From positions 9,441,538-9,505,537 of the forward strand of contig OX467091.1 in the NCBI GenBank assembly GCA_950106755.1: a stretch of 64,000 nt of DNA. The letters run 5' to 3'. Within the stretch, counting starts at the first letter, position 1; each line of letters begins with the position of its first letter. Shown here piece by piece: positions 25,922 to 38,818 of the stretch. The notes beneath the pieces are model-generated. The model was not told the origin of the DNA. It saw only the letters and a program-made list of their open reading frames with translations, and ran no database searches. The position numbers were made by a program, and so were the translations under genes. The DNA is from Climacium dendroides (lineage: Eukaryota > Streptophyta > Bryopsida > Hypnales > Climaciaceae).

Positions 25922-28900
25922 ACATTCAAATCAGTCCGATGGTTAGAGTCTGTTTAAGACTTTAAGGTTTCCAGACAAAATTCTTCAGACGAGCTCTAAT
26001 ACCGCCAGTCAGCTAACTAACACTAGCAGACTGAAAGACTAGCATGCATATATCTGAGAGGATGTTAAGTCCTGATCGCGATTGAAACTAAATTCCACAG
26101 AAAAGAAATATGCTTCTCATCAGGCCAGAATGAATTACTACATCTGGAGGTCAAAATCTCCTGTGAAACCAAGACATCGTCCAAGTAAAGCAGGCTCTCA
26201 TAATTCCAGTTGAGTGTTCAAGATTCTGGTACTAACTGTGAGCACATCGTCTAGCATCAAAAGTCTGTCCTAAGCTTCTTAATCAATGCAGTAAGCCCCA
26301 CGTATGTAAGCGAATAAGTCAATCAACGTAATGGTGGAGAAACACGAACGTGGTGCAATGGTGTCGTTCAGCGAGCGTGGCAAAGCATCAAACGCTAGAG
26401 TGGTCTCCTTCACGGGGAACCGCCAGAAATGGAGGCGTCCACAGCTGCTTTGAAAAAACAGGAGCTGCAAAACTCAGCACGAAGTGTAAAATTCTCAAAG
26501 GCTGGCATGCAAGAGGGATAAAATTTGTAGCAAACCAAGTCGATCAGTAGTCAACGGCTAATCATGTTGGTTAGCTCTTTCGCATACGGACTTCTGCACT
26601 AGTGGAAAGAGATTCAAACTACAATTGATAAGTGACTCCTTGGCAGAACTGACATTTTGAGATCGAAAAGTACCTTAACACGAATCCAGTTTTTCAGGAT
26701 TTTATGTTGGTGGCGAGCAGCAGATGCAGAAGAACTGTGGCAGCATGGACGATCGTCATGATAGACGGAAATCATTAACTAATACCGTGACTTCAGCAAA
26801 TTCAAGCTGCGGATGGATTTCCAAGAATTTGCCACGGTTGCGTCTGGACACTGACGGTTTCCAGGATGATTCGATGTTATCAACAGGAAGGCCGAGAAGA
26901 GCGGAAGCATTGAAAAAATAATTTCGCTTATGAACGTGGCGAATTCCAGCTGATAAAAATGCATGCCTAGAAGCACCAGTTTGTCGGCTCCACCACTCAA
27001 CAGGTATGGACGTACATGAAAATGAAATCCTGCACTAATTGGAGCTAAACAGGCGATTATAGTCGTTACTTTTTCAAAGTCATGGACAGTATAGTCATCA
27101 CCCACCACGGCACCTTTTCGTCATGCCTGGAAGGACACCTCCACCCACGTGGATGATTCCTCCGAGCTGGACACAGGAAAATTTCAAACGATCAGTGAGC
27201 CGAATTACAGATATATAGCGCCGCCAGAGGCAAAATGCACAGCATTTTGGCAAACTAAAACCTTATCAGTGCACACTACTCTAATTTATCCTATCAGTGA
27301 AAGCCTAAAATTAGTGTCGCTGCAAAAAATTTGGTGGAAATTAGTAAGATACAGTAATATTTCAACCTGCACTAATTAAAAATTAATACTGTAACTTTGA
27401 TTTATTAGTGTCATGCACGGTTAGGATAATTCATTGTAGTTGGAGAGGGGAGTGAGGTGAACTAGAATATAAGATTTTCAGAAGGAAGAACCAATCAATT
27501 TTGGATCTCGACCTACATTCTTGCTGACAGAAGGCCCAGAGGTACCAAGGTACCCAAGCGCGCACCAGAGCAGGAAGCGCGTGGAAACATTTGTTACGCG
27601 AAGATGCAAAGGTTCGGTGACCACGGTGTTCAATTCGCAACACATTTGGGAGGTGCAGCTCCGGCCTTCTCTGGTTGTCACCAGGGAAGTCCCACCAACC
27701 ATGCCGAGAAGTTTGTTGCTGGCAGCCATCAGAGCTCCGTGACTGCCGCTGAGAATGATTCAGTGAAAAATTACAGTGTCCCCTCACCGCACTCTGTGCC
27801 GTGTGAACATCTGCTGTTGAAGTGCTGATGCTGGTCATGTTGAGAACCTTGGGAATGTTCCAAGTGAACTCCAGCACATAACGTGCTGGAGACCACCGAA
27901 TGCCAGAATATTACGCCACCACATTTCTCTCCCGAACCACTTTACTATTTTATGCAGCTACAAATCCTCCACTTCTCCGGGCTAGCTCACTGAAATCACG
28001 AAAGGAAACACTTTAGGGGCGCTACCAGGTGGGGTGGGTTTTCCAAGACACTGTGTTTCAAGGAGAGCACGTCATGGCACTGATTCTCAACATGGTCTCT
28101 AATGACACACTGCTCACATGGGCGCCTTTGCACAGGTGTTCAGAAATTGACATCTGGACGTTGTTCCAATAAAATGTGTACACAAGATGAGAGAGACTTT
28201 AGGATATGAAAGGAATATATGATCATTTACACAGAGTGTTACTAGAGAGTGTTATGTGTAACCTACAAAGGAGATAGCTTCTTGGAACCTCTCTGGAATC
28301 TTCTCTTTCAAGTGACACTTGAAACGGGTCTCAAAAGTTCTCCTCAGCAAGGGTTTCAAAGCTTGTTCTTAGTTATTTTCTCCTGTTGCACCCCGTGAAC
28401 TCACTAGGTACTCACTGGCTCCACCATCTAATCTTAAAACTCAAGATTATTATTAAATTAGTATTAACATCTTCGCTTATTCCGCAGTGCAATCCGAACA
28501 AGTGGATAGCTTACCTCGAGACAATACAGCCAGTGACGTGAGCTAGCTGACGCAGACATGCAGCCTGTAAGTCTGCTCACGACAGATAAGTCATACGCTT
28601 CGTTAATATGTGTGCAGTAACGTCCATGCAATATCAGCAACCAGAAATACAGTACCAACAGTTAAAATTAAGAATAAAGAAAAAAACGAGTAAAACTAGG
28701 ATTTAAGTTTTTATATTCAAGCGTGCTGCATGAAGAAGAACCGAGTCAACTGTGCTACAGGGCAGGCAACCGAGTCATTAGCTCTGAAGAAAATTGAAAG
28801 CCCTTCTGGGTCTCCCTAGACCCATAGTTTGACCTTTAATTGCATCAAGTATTTAAAAAATATCAGATTTTCTTTTCAGCCATCATCAACAATTTTATTT

Positions 28901-29589
28901 GTCGCTTTGTAAGGTATAACATGCATCCATATTCAGAAGCTAAAACTCAACAGATCTCATAAACTGTTGAAGAATGATTTAGCGTTTAATGGATAACCTT
29001 TTGAGAAAAGAACCAATACTAAGAAAGAAAAAAGCAACTAGCAAGCAAGATGCAAGCAAGGGAAAAATGAACAAAGGCCCAAATTGAATCAGATCGTACA
29101 TCACGCTTGAGTGGAATAGCACAGTTATAGTACAGCATAATTCCACCTAAGCAACAATGGTACTGGAAAAGCACCTTGGGGCATAACCCTAATAACATTT
29201 ACAAAACCCTCCAAAGAACAGACACCCTCCTCCCTGCCTCGCCTCCAACTTGCATCTCAATCGTTTGTATCTCAATCGTAGACCGTGAGGAAATTGCACA
29301 GATTTCTTGCAACTCAGTAATGTCGACATATTTTAGAAATAGTACGTCTAGCTATTACACAACGAAATATTTCGACACTCTGAGAAGCAGAGGCGTTAGG
29401 ACGTTTCTAAAGAGGATTTAAATATATCTTCCTCATTGTAACCTATCAGTATCCCATAGTTTGGTTGCGGGAAGCCTCGATAATTACAGCTTAGTTTCAA
29501 CTTCAAATACCCAAGGCTTAGTTTGCGTAATAGTGACTCGCATGCAGTACCTCAAGCGATCCAGGAGTGAAAACGTGAAAGTTCAGCTC

Positions 29590-30180
29590 CTATGAAGCGC
29601 GCTTGCTGTCATAGTCCAAGATTTCTTCATCTGTGACGGACCGAGAATGACAAACAATAGATCGACCTAAATCCTCCTTTTCCTGTATGGTGTACATGCT
29701 AGTCATTAAGATGGTACACAGGCTCACAAATGCAAATATTGATAAAACGATGACCAGTGTAGATCTCAGGAGCCCGCAGAATGTCAACATAAAAATTCTG
29801 AGATTGTAAGCATTTAAATGCCAACTTGACTTTAAATCTGATGATCAAAAAAACTTCCATATCTACTTGGTTATATGCTTCGTGTAACTAGTTCCTTCCA
29901 GACTGTTGAATCTGGTCACTTTAGACCTCAGTGGGTGAAAGATAAAAGTCGCTCTGGTGACTGTGATTCAATACCTTGAGTCTTAACACACTCCTCAACC
30001 ACAAAAAAAAATCTTTTTGAAAATTTCATAGCTTGTCATTAGGCTCAAAACCCCGCTAAAACCAAGTCCAAGGTCTTGAGGCACCCTCGTTGCTTGCTTA
30101 GAGAGTTTCCACGTTGCTTTGTGCCACCAATCCATCTTTGCTTGGAATTCAATGGCCTCTTCATCTTCTGGATATCTCAA
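29590..30180 (-). other. Two possible coding relics (membrane and acidic segments)
   Basis: On the minus strand, 30180-30010 reads an acidic then amphipathic segment (PEDEEAIEFQAKMDWWHKAT...), and 29790-29590 reads a hydrophobic span (LVIVLSIFAFVSLCTILM) followed by an acidic tail. The first has no ATG and is preceded directly by TAA. It runs into a nine-T tract (30003-30011), after which one base fewer would keep the frame open (VVEECVKTQ). I do not recognise either segment. They may be exons of a decayed or lineage-specific gene, or chance frames. Confidence 0.25.
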
Positions 30181-30839
30181 TTACCACTAAAGTCAAAATT
30201 ATCAACTGATGAAGAAATTACTAGGTTCCTTTACATTTGAAAGATTGTATATTGTCATGTGGTGAAGTATTATTTTGTTTGTGATGTACATTGTAGGACT
30301 CATATTTGTTTCAAGATTTTCAGAGTTTCAATACCAAAACGTATACATGGATTTTAAGACTTGAAAATTCTAAAAAACCATGAAAATTATAAGAGTGATA
30401 GATTAGCAAAATTGAATTTTAAACAATAAATAATTTTTCCTAATTGAACAATTTCCACATGTGAAGTTGCAAATACATGTAACTTCATATAGAATCCCAT
30501 TTGACTCCAATGACGATCATTACAAAGGTTCAAATGTAATATTAGATCTAATTTTAGCACCATTGATTCATCCAATTAGTAAGTGCAATATTAGCATCAC
30601 AATAAAAATTAGAAGATGTTATAGATTTATTCATTACCTCAATTTATTTTCTATAACTACAATACTAAAGAAATTACAAACTTTTCAAACACTACCCAAC
30701 ATCTATAGATTGTAGAGAGGTTATAGATTTGCCAAGTACTAATTTTATTTTCTGGGAATTAGTAGAATACACTCAATATTTCATGCCACACTAATTTGAA
30801 AGAAAATATATTACAGCTAGTGCATCTTTTTGTAAATTA

Positions 30840-31127
30840 GTGTCCCACACTAATAGAAAAAATCACTTCAATAACAACCGAGCCATAATTCCTAAACATG
30901 GATCCCCTATTACAATTGAAAAGCCTAAAACTCACACCAAATCTCTCAAACAAGTGCCTCCAAAACTAAAGTGCATACTTATGGCAACTAAGACAAATCC
31001 AACCAAACACATAGAAGAGCAAGAAATGAAGGAAAAAACAATGCTATGTAAACCTGAAACTTCAACTATAGTAAACTTACATCCAAGATCAAAATCAATT
31101 TATTTCTTGAGCTCAAAGCCACACTGA
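30840..31127 (+). other. Possible small coding fragment (~90 aa), unrecognised
   Basis: An open frame rich in Lys, Thr, Pro and His. It starts within a region whose 'ccacactaat' motifs (30750-30860) resemble those at 27280-27420. No domain, no splice partner, and the codon pattern is not clearly constrained. It may be noise in AT-rich DNA. Confidence 0.2.
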
Positions 31128-31649
31128 TATAAATCTCATTAATTATAATCACCTAGCCTCAACATTAACTTCCAAAATTCACACCAAACAAGGACCAAAA
31201 ATTAAGTTACCTATTTATGAACACATCAACTGCAATAGCAACAAGAAAAGACCTTGCTACTAAGAAAAAATAACTCCTAGCATGGCCATCTTGAAGGAAG
31301 AACTTCAAAACAATCATTTTGACACTTTTTTTGGGAATAGTCTTCTCAATACATTTTGAAGTTGCCAACAAAAGGATGCATATTGCATGGACGGGGGGTC
31401 TTTAGCAATGTTTTTTTGTGAAGAAGTTGAAATCAAAGGATGACAAATTTTAGTTAGAATTGGCCAAAGACAACAACCTCTATGAATACCTCCCTCAAGT
31501 CATTTCCAACCAATGCAATTGTTTTCCATCAATGATCAACACGATAACTATATTCACAAATGATGAAAAATTATAATGAAAATTTTCAAATTAAAATTGC
31601 ATGCAAAAATCATGGTCAAGAGATTTAAAAAACAAGATTGCCAACCTGG

Positions 31650-33756
31650 TCACCAATAATCACCACAAGAACAAACGTCATCTTGGAAGTGGTGAAAGCA
31701 ATTGGCATCCCTCACAACAATATCTCGTTCAGTCACCTTTGAGATAAACTTGATTGCTGTATGGCAGTCTGAACACACTCGAAGATTCTTGAACACCCGA
31801 ATTGGCTGTCCGAGGGGTATCCGCATAAGTCCATAAGCAATAGCCAACTTCTCACTATGGGAGCAAAGAGCAAGTTCTTTCTCCTCCTCCTCAATGTTCC
31901 ACAACACTAGCCGGGTATCAGGAATGTAGCCTTTGGCCTTAATTGTCTCACTCAATCTCCTTAGCTCAACATAAATCTCCTTCGCTTCTGAGTGAGATGT
32001 ATCCCCTACGACGAAGTCATGGACCTTGTTATCAACTTCAATCCAGCTACGCCCGGGCTCCTTGCGTATACCTCTCTCCTTCATCATAGTGCGCACCCAC
32101 AACACCTCCTCCCACTTGCCAGCTGCAGCATAGATATTAGAGAGAAGCACGTATGCAGAAGCATCCCTCGGTTCCAACTTGAAGAGCTCATTAGCGGCAA
32201 GTTTGCCCAACTCCACATTACCGTACGTTCTACAAGCACCAAGCAAGGCTCCCCAAGTTGCACCATTTGGTTCCACCGGCATGTTGTCAATCAAGAGCTT
32301 TGCTTCCTCCAAGTGTCCTGCTCGCGCAAGAACATCCACCATGCAGTTACAAAGCACCACACTAGGTTCGATGCCATAATCTTGTGTCATAGCCAAAAAA
32401 ATGTCTACGGTTCTCATCCACAAGGCCTGAATGACTACAAGCTGACAACACTGCAACAAATGAGATCTCATTGGGCTTCACACCGTCTGCAATCATAGTT
32501 TTAAAGACTTCCAGGGCTTCATGCCCACATCCATGCTCTGCAAGTCCACCAATCATCACGTTCCAAGTAGCCACGTCCCGCTCCTCCATCTTGTCAAAAG
32601 CCAGTAGCGCATCATCAATACTGCCACACTTTGCATACATGTGCACCAGCGCGTTGCCCACACGCACATCTGACTCAAATCCGGCTTCACGGGCATGACT
32701 ATGAACCTCCCTGACCCGCTCCAAAGCCCCCGCACTTGCACATGCATTCAGGATACTCATATAAGTGATTGCGTCTGGTTTGAAGCCATCCCCTTTCATT
32801 TGGAGAAGAAGTCGATATGCTTCAGACCCACAGCCATGTTGCGCAAGTCCTCCAATCATCATATTCCAAGTAATCACGTCCCGTTTCTCCATCTTGTCAA
32901 AAGCCAGTCGCGCATCATCAATACTGCCACACTTTGCATACATGTGCACCAACGCGTTGCCCACACGCACATCTGACTCAAATCCGGCTTCACGGGCATG
33001 ACTATGAACCTCCCTGACCCACTCCAAAGCCCCCGCGCTTGCACATGCATTCAGGATACTCATATAAGTGATTGCGTTTGGTTTGAAGCCATCCCCTTTC
33101 ATTTGGAGAAGAAGTCGATATGCTTCCTCACCATCACCGCTGTCGGCATATGCTCCAATCATCACATTCCAGGTAATCACATCGCGACTCGCCAACTTAT
33201 TAAAAGTGTTCCTTGCCTCCTCTAAGTTCCCTCACTTTGCATACATTTTAAGAAGCGAAGTCCTCACACGAATATCTGATTCCAACCCACCCTCTCTGAT
33301 ATATGCATGAACTTCCTCGATCCACTTCGAGGCTGATGGGCCCGCAGAGACTTTCAGGATGCTCAAGTAAGTAACTGCATTAGGTTGCATACCTTCCTTT
33401 CGCATGCGATGGAAAACTTCCATGGCGTCTTTCACACAACTGTGCTGAGCATAGCCTCCAATCATGACGTTCCAAGTAACAACATCCTTCTTCGCAAGTT
33501 CATCAAACACTCTGCATGCATCCTCCAGTCTCCCACATCTGATGTATCCACTCAATAAGTTGGCTGCCACATGTATATTCTGCTGCATGCCACTCTCAAT
33601 GGTGCACTCATGAACCAGCTTTACTGCCGTAAGGTCTTCCTGCTTCAAGCACCGCTTCAGAATTTCAACATAGGAGAACGAGTCTATTGCAATGCCTTGT
33701 TGTAGTCGGTTCTTCAAAAGATGAATTGCTTCGCTAGCGGTCGTTGCGCTTTGCAT
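31650..33756 (-). pseudogene. PPR-DYW organelle RNA-editing factor, disrupted
   Basis: PLS-class pentatricopeptide protein with E and DYW domains; such proteins bind organelle transcripts and deaminate C to U. The first ATG in frame is at 33756. Repeats run from FSYVEILKRCLKQ through VVTWNVMIGGYAQH to FVAVLSACSHSGLVDE, then E motifs (EPNGATWGALLGACR, YVLLSNIYAAAGKWEE), then DYW with CSHSEKLAIAYG, CSDCHTAIKF and terminal CSCGDYW. The cytidine-deaminase HSE and zinc ligands are intact. Two lesions: TGA at 33234-33232 where the repeat demands Cys (YAK-C-G), and a one-base frameshift in a seven-T run (plus 32394-32401; six T would restore the frame) between GLVDENRRHF and LAMTQDYG. No transit peptide is visible ahead of the first ATG. 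Single-exon layout and wording match moss PPR-DYW genes. A sequencing error could explain the homopolymer change but not the TGA. Confidence 0.88.
32524..33129 (-). repeat. 303-bp tandem duplication inside the PPR gene
   Basis: Two adjacent 303-bp units (101 codons, one P-L-S triplet) are nearly identical: for example gcgttgccca recurs at 32651 and 32954, and ttggagaagaagtcgatatg at 32802 and 33105. The period is a multiple of three, so the frame is kept. PLS repeats normally diverge, so this copy pair is recent. Confidence 0.92.
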
Positions 33757-33867
33757 GCGCGTACTCCCACCACTAACTTGAACTGCTTGCTTTGACACTT
33801 TTGCACTAGTGGGCAAAGTGTTTCTCCTCCCCAAATTGCCCTTGGGTAACCTGACCCATCCATACAC

Positions 33868-35464
33868 ACTTCATAAGAAAACCCTTCATACTTTGTACTG
33901 AGAAAAATCTAGCTCCATCAATTTTAAAATACTTGGATGCATGTATGCAGTCTTTATACCGCTTAAAAGCACAATATTTCACACTACACCTAGCAAAGCA
34001 TATTGCAATCTACAATTTATATCCACCTTCAATGTGTGAGCATCATCTATAGCAAGTCAATTGCACCAATTTCTTGTCACAAAGGAAGATAACTCATGCT
34101 CATGCCAATACCTATTTGGTTGTACAATCTCTAGAGAATCATTGGTATGGTAACCACCAATAGAAGGTAATTTGCTTAAAGTCACCAATTTGACCATCGC
34201 CTTCACCCATGGTGGGGTTGACCAACCATCTACCCAGAGCCCTTTCATTGTCACCTTGTGTTTAAAGTCTGGTGATTTGGGATTCATCTATACACACCAA
34301 CAACCCACGATCCAATATGAAAAAACAATCAAGGAACACATGTCCTTAAACATTGGAGTCATCTAATTAGCCTTCAATTCAATTCAAAACCCAATCAAAA
34401 TGTAATATACTTCTTGATTACCAAAGTGCCCAGGACCTTATACAAGCAATCCATAACCTCACAACCTCACAATGTCTTTTCATAAATATCTAACATCAAC
34501 TAATTGGTAGCCTTACATATATTTCTAGTGGTACCTTGTAAAATCTGTTGTCCCACCACTGCCAAGGATCCACAAAATACTCCTCCCAATCTTGCTCAAT
34601 TGTCTGTATTTCGCCTGATTCAACAGTTAAATACTTCAGACATGTCATTCATGTTCATTCTAAGCAACAAAAAGCACCCGCTTCCGTACATGAGAGCGGC
34701 CACATTAAGCATACCTGAAGCATCGGGTTTTCTCCAAACTGATGAAGATGAACACCTAATTGATCCGCTGTTCCTTCCTAGGCTGAGACAAATAATAAAC
34801 ATGGGTGTACAAGCCTTGGAGACTTCAAGACTGTGATCACACAGGCATCCTGGTCACACAAATCCCCGACAGTCAGTAAAAAACACATTCAACTGGTAGG
34901 ACTGTAAATTAGAGTTAGAGAACTCTAATTTGATAACAAGGGCATTGGAGTGCGTGGAGATAAAAATCTTCAAGTGATGGATGAATATACTGAGGTTAGA
35001 CAACTCCACTTGAATGACTAGTGCACAAAGTCAAACACAAGTGTGTTGAAACTTGGTGTTAGATAACTCCAAGTAGAAGGTTAAGATTTGGATACAGATG
35101 ATTTGAATAAGATGTGATTGGAGAAGTATAATTAGGATTTTTGCTTTAGTGAATGGTTCTAGATAGAACCACAAATAAGAAACTAAAAGTAGAAACAAAT
35201 TTTAGTCTATTTTATGGGCTAATAGTCTATATTGATAGTCTTTATTATATTAGATGGAACTTGGAGGTGAAGAGTCTTGCTTTTGGAGAATGATCCCTCT
35301 CTATAGTCAAGTGGTTGAGCTCCTTGTGAAAACGTTCTTATCAAAAATCATATTTTGTGTTCTTAATTGGAGTTCATTGTTGAAGGTCTTTAACAATAAA
35401 TATAGTCTTTTGTTTAGGTAGACATGAATTAAAAACCCAATTGCTTAAAATCTTTAAGTTTTAA
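33868..35464. other. Intergenic DNA with one candidate coding stretch
   Basis: Region upstream of the PPR relic. Between 34504 and 34836 (plus) a frame of about 110 codons with more balanced composition contains YMRAATLSIPEASGFLQTDE and LIDPLFLPRLRQIINMG. It looks more protein-like than its surroundings, but I cannot place it in a family and see no clear neighbouring exon. Otherwise only short diverged repeats of 'ggttagataactccaa' type (34975-35070) are present. Confidence 0.4.
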
Positions 35465-35740
35465 CATCACAAAGTATAAACCCTATAGTTTGTCAATAGT
35501 TATCATGTGGTTATCATTGTTTCATGAATTCGCATGTTAATTATAATTTATTGTATCAATACAATGCATTACTTTGTATTGTTATCACATCGTTACAATG
35601 CATTACTTGCAACTACATTGTAACAATGCAAAGTAATGCATCGTAATGATGCGATAAATCGTAATTAACATGCGAACTCATGAAACAACGATAACCACAT
35701 GATAACTGTTGACAATCTATAGGATTTAAACTTTGTGATG
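35465..35740. mobile_element. Foldback element (~276 bp, long inverted arms)
   Basis: Almost the whole segment is one long hairpin: catcacaaagt... (35465 onward) pairs with ...actttgtgatg (ending 35740) over arms of about 130 bp. Most differences are A/G or T/C transitions, with a short central loop near 35600. It lacks coding capacity and resembles foldback-type MITEs. An inverted-repeat transcript that feeds small-RNA production is an alternative reading. Confidence 0.75.
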
Positions 35741-36594
35741 AAGTAATAAATACTAAGAGGATACCACACAATAGTAATATGTTACAACAAACATTTAATG
35801 TGTGAGGTATTAATTTTTTCATTATTTTTGCATGGCATGAAAAATTTGTTTCGTGTACAATAATCTTTTAATGATTTCTTCTTTTAGCATTGTAATTTTA
35901 GGAGGAATTATGATTTTATCCTTTCTTTGAAAAATGGGAGATATGGCCTATCTAGAAATCTTTTGCTATTATTTTCAATGGACAAATTCAATTAACTCAA
36001 TTTTTTCACGTAAAGTGTCATAAGAAAATAAAAACAAAGTGCAAGGGAATAAAACATATATAGGAAATTTCATGAAAATGGCGATTATTTCATGAAAATA
36101 TGACAAAGGGGGACCGCAAAATGGAAGAAATTCATAGAAAGATAGCACGGAGGTGAAAAAACATGGGAGTTGCGTTGCAATTTGGACTTGTTAGGGACAA
36201 AATTGGCACATCTATAAGGTTGACATGCCAAGAAACATTGTCTTATGTGCTCTTGACTCGCGTAAATGGCATGCAAAATGTTGCCATTTTAATGAAATTC
36301 TCCATATATACCTGGAAACATCCAAATCAACATTTAAGCATGGTTCCTATTATTAGGGAGAATCATTATTATTTGTGTTTTGTTAGAAATAAATAAAAAT
36401 ATCAATCTATATTTTTCTTTTTTGAATTTTTTTTATTATAAATATATATTTAATACTTTATCAAAGTATTGATTATGTGTATATAGTAAATTGAACCAAA
36501 ATTCTTATATTTAAGTTATAATCAACGATGCTAGTGTGTGAGTATGAATATGCAAGCATGTGAGCCTCAACTATATGAATAAGTAGATATCTTC

Positions 36595-36740
36595 CAACCA
36601 TTGAAGGTGTTTATATTACAAACACCTATAATATAGATATCTATAACATATTTATACTATAATCATGGAAAGTGTCTATAATATAGACATCCATAACATA
36701 GGTGTATAGTTTTCTAAACTCATAGGCTCAAGCTCGTAGG
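36595..36740. repeat. ATATAG-type repeat segment
   Basis: Short units such as 'cctataatatagat', 'tctataacat' and 'gtctataatatagaca' follow 'accattgaaggtgt', and the block is preceded by 'gcatgtgagcct'. The same lead-in and units occur at 54900-55515, so the two loci are copies of one repeat family. Confidence 0.7.
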
Positions 36741-37269
36741 CTCATATAATAGCAAACCTCCTATATGTTCCAATGTCATACTAGCTTTAATATCCTAAAA
36801 TATCTCAAAGCTTAGATATGAGTTCAAAAATATGAGATACTTCAACAAATACTAGCACAATATTGTTGTCATTTTGAATGAAGTTTTAAATTCAATTAGT
36901 GGATTCTTCAAATTAACTAGGCATGAATGTCAACTCTACAAAACAAGTTCCATGAGATTATAACCTCCATGCATCATTTATTGTACTAATTTAGTAAAAC
37001 AAATGATTTCTCAGCGATGAGCTCCATTCTCATTTCACTCACTTAGAGGTTCACTTGCCATTCACTTATAGATTCTACATAGAGGCCATTATATTCAAAC
37101 GCCCAACCATCGCAATGATCATAATCATAAGTTCTAAAAAATAATCAATGTAAAACCTCCAAAATAGAGGTTTGTATTAATGTAGTAAACTGCATTTTTT
37201 TAGCTCATTGTGACAAACTATCACAATGAGCTCAAAAAAATCAAATTGGTTTCATTACAACCCCCCTAG

Positions 37270-37450
37270 TTAGTTAAAAAAATAATTTAAATTAAAATTT
37301 TTTTATATCCCTTTGTGAGCTCAAAAAAATAATTTAAATTAAATTTTTTTATACCACTCTATAAGTTCAAAAAAATAATTTAAATTAATTTTTTATAACC
37401 CCTCGTTGAACTCAAAAAAACAATTTAAAATAAATTTTTTCATTACCCCC
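37270..37450. repeat. ~54-bp minisatellite, about four units
   Basis: Units of the form 'ctcaaaaaaataatttaaatt' + T-run + 'ataccc...' recur at about 37275, 37322, 37372 and 37418, with small length differences, ending in a C-run at 37446. Confidence 0.8.
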
Positions 37451-37519
37451 CCCCATTTCACCCCTTTGTAGTTTTCAGGTGAAGGTGGGGTGCCAATCAA
37501 TATGGGATATATCATGAGG

Positions 37520-37675
37520 GCCGTAACCCAATCTGTATCCATATATCACTCTAGATCCGTATCCATATCCATATATAACTCCAAGTCTATATTTGTATAT
37601 CATATCCATATCCCATAATCCATATCTCGTATCTATATTTGTATATTGTATTTGTATTTTGTATACTTTAAAATC
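37520..37675. repeat. ATCCATAT-rich low-complexity stretch
   Basis: Irregular repeats of 'atccatatcc', 'gtatat' and 'tttgtat' over about 150 bp, degenerating toward 'tgtatattgtatttgtattt'. Confidence 0.7.
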
Positions 37676-38818
37676 AAAGGCATTAGAGGGGGGAGGGGAT
37701 TTTTGTTTTTAAAAAATCAATGGCCTATGATTTTTGGAAGAGGAGGGGGGAGGACATGGTAGTTTTTGCATCTTTTTGTTTCATTCTATTAAGAAATTAT
37801 CCCTTGTGCTTAGACCACTTCATTCTTCCTGTGGAGACTCTATAGTACTTCACTAGTTCAAATTTCATTCATTTCAAGGAAAAGATGTTGGACATTGAAT
37901 TGATGGGCCTATGACTATTTTTCAAACTTCAAAGTTCCATTCTCTACATGATCCCTTTTTGCAATTATATATGAATGTAAATTTTTGAATTTATTTTTCA
38001 AAGATGTAATTACATATCCTCTATAAATCACATTAATTACAATTATTTTGTAGAAGATTTCAAATTATTGAATAAAAAGTGAAAAAAATCATTTCAAATA
38101 TACATACAAAATATTCTTAAAGACCTAAAAATTTCCTCATAGGTATAATATTGTGGTGTAAAACAAAACCCTGTGTCATTCTAAAATAAAAAAATCAATA
38201 CTCCATAAAATGGCGAAGTAAAATTGTTGAAACATTGGTAAATGCAAAGCTTACTGTTTATAAAAAAATGATGTAAGAAACTGCATAACATTTTTGACTA
38301 GTTATAGATGGGTCCAACACTCCACCAGTATGAAGTTGGTATCAATTTTTCTACTGTTTTTATACCATGTGCCATTGCCATAGTCAAAAGCAAAATACGA
38401 TTAATTTTAAAGCTTTTTAACTCATAAAAACTCTGAAATTCAATATCTTTTCTGTCATAAATTCATATGTCACAAAACAAAGCCCATACACCCCTCCAAT
38501 CACCGAGGGCTTTTTGACGGTACCAAGCACACAACCGGGAGATGCAGGGTTCAAGAGATCTTATGGTATCAAACAAGCAAACAAAACAACACAAAACAAA
38601 CAACTTATCTTATTAGATGGATTTTGTTCTTTCACTACACAAAATAGTGAAATGAGGTTGCCTTATATGAAGAAAGTTATTGTAAAAGCCAGTAAAGTCA
38701 AAAAATATTTCTAAAAATATTTCCAATTGTACATTTAAAGGTTCATGAGTCCCAAACCTAATTCAAAAATAGTGTGTTCTTGTAAAATAATTGAAAATGT
38801 TAATAGTGTGGGCCAACC

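Larger units (their letters stand above)
25922..31649. other. GC-richer DNA without a recognised intact gene
   Basis: Composition is visibly more balanced than the flanks between about 25.9 and 29.6 kb. Several short frames overlap on both strands (notably 27431-27877 minus and 27478-27729 minus), but none shows a known domain or a convincing splice chain. A 5' continuation of the trehalase relic into this area was sought and not found. Small palindromes such as ggtaccaaggtacc (27541-27554) occur. Confidence 0.45.
35741..38818. other. AT-rich intergenic DNA with minisatellites
   Basis: No gene seen. Holds the ATATAG-type segment, the roughly 54-bp repeat array and the ATCCATAT-rich stretch listed separately, plus G-rich tracts at 37685-37755. 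Confidence 0.55.

Noticed and set aside
31992..33310. Several plus-strand frames of 66-168 codons
   Set aside because: Mirror frames of the PPR-DYW gene; no protein similarity in that direction.
33757..33867. Extension of the PPR relic upstream of 33756
   Set aside because: The frame is open but has no ATG and is closed by TGA just upstream, so it cannot be shown to be translated.
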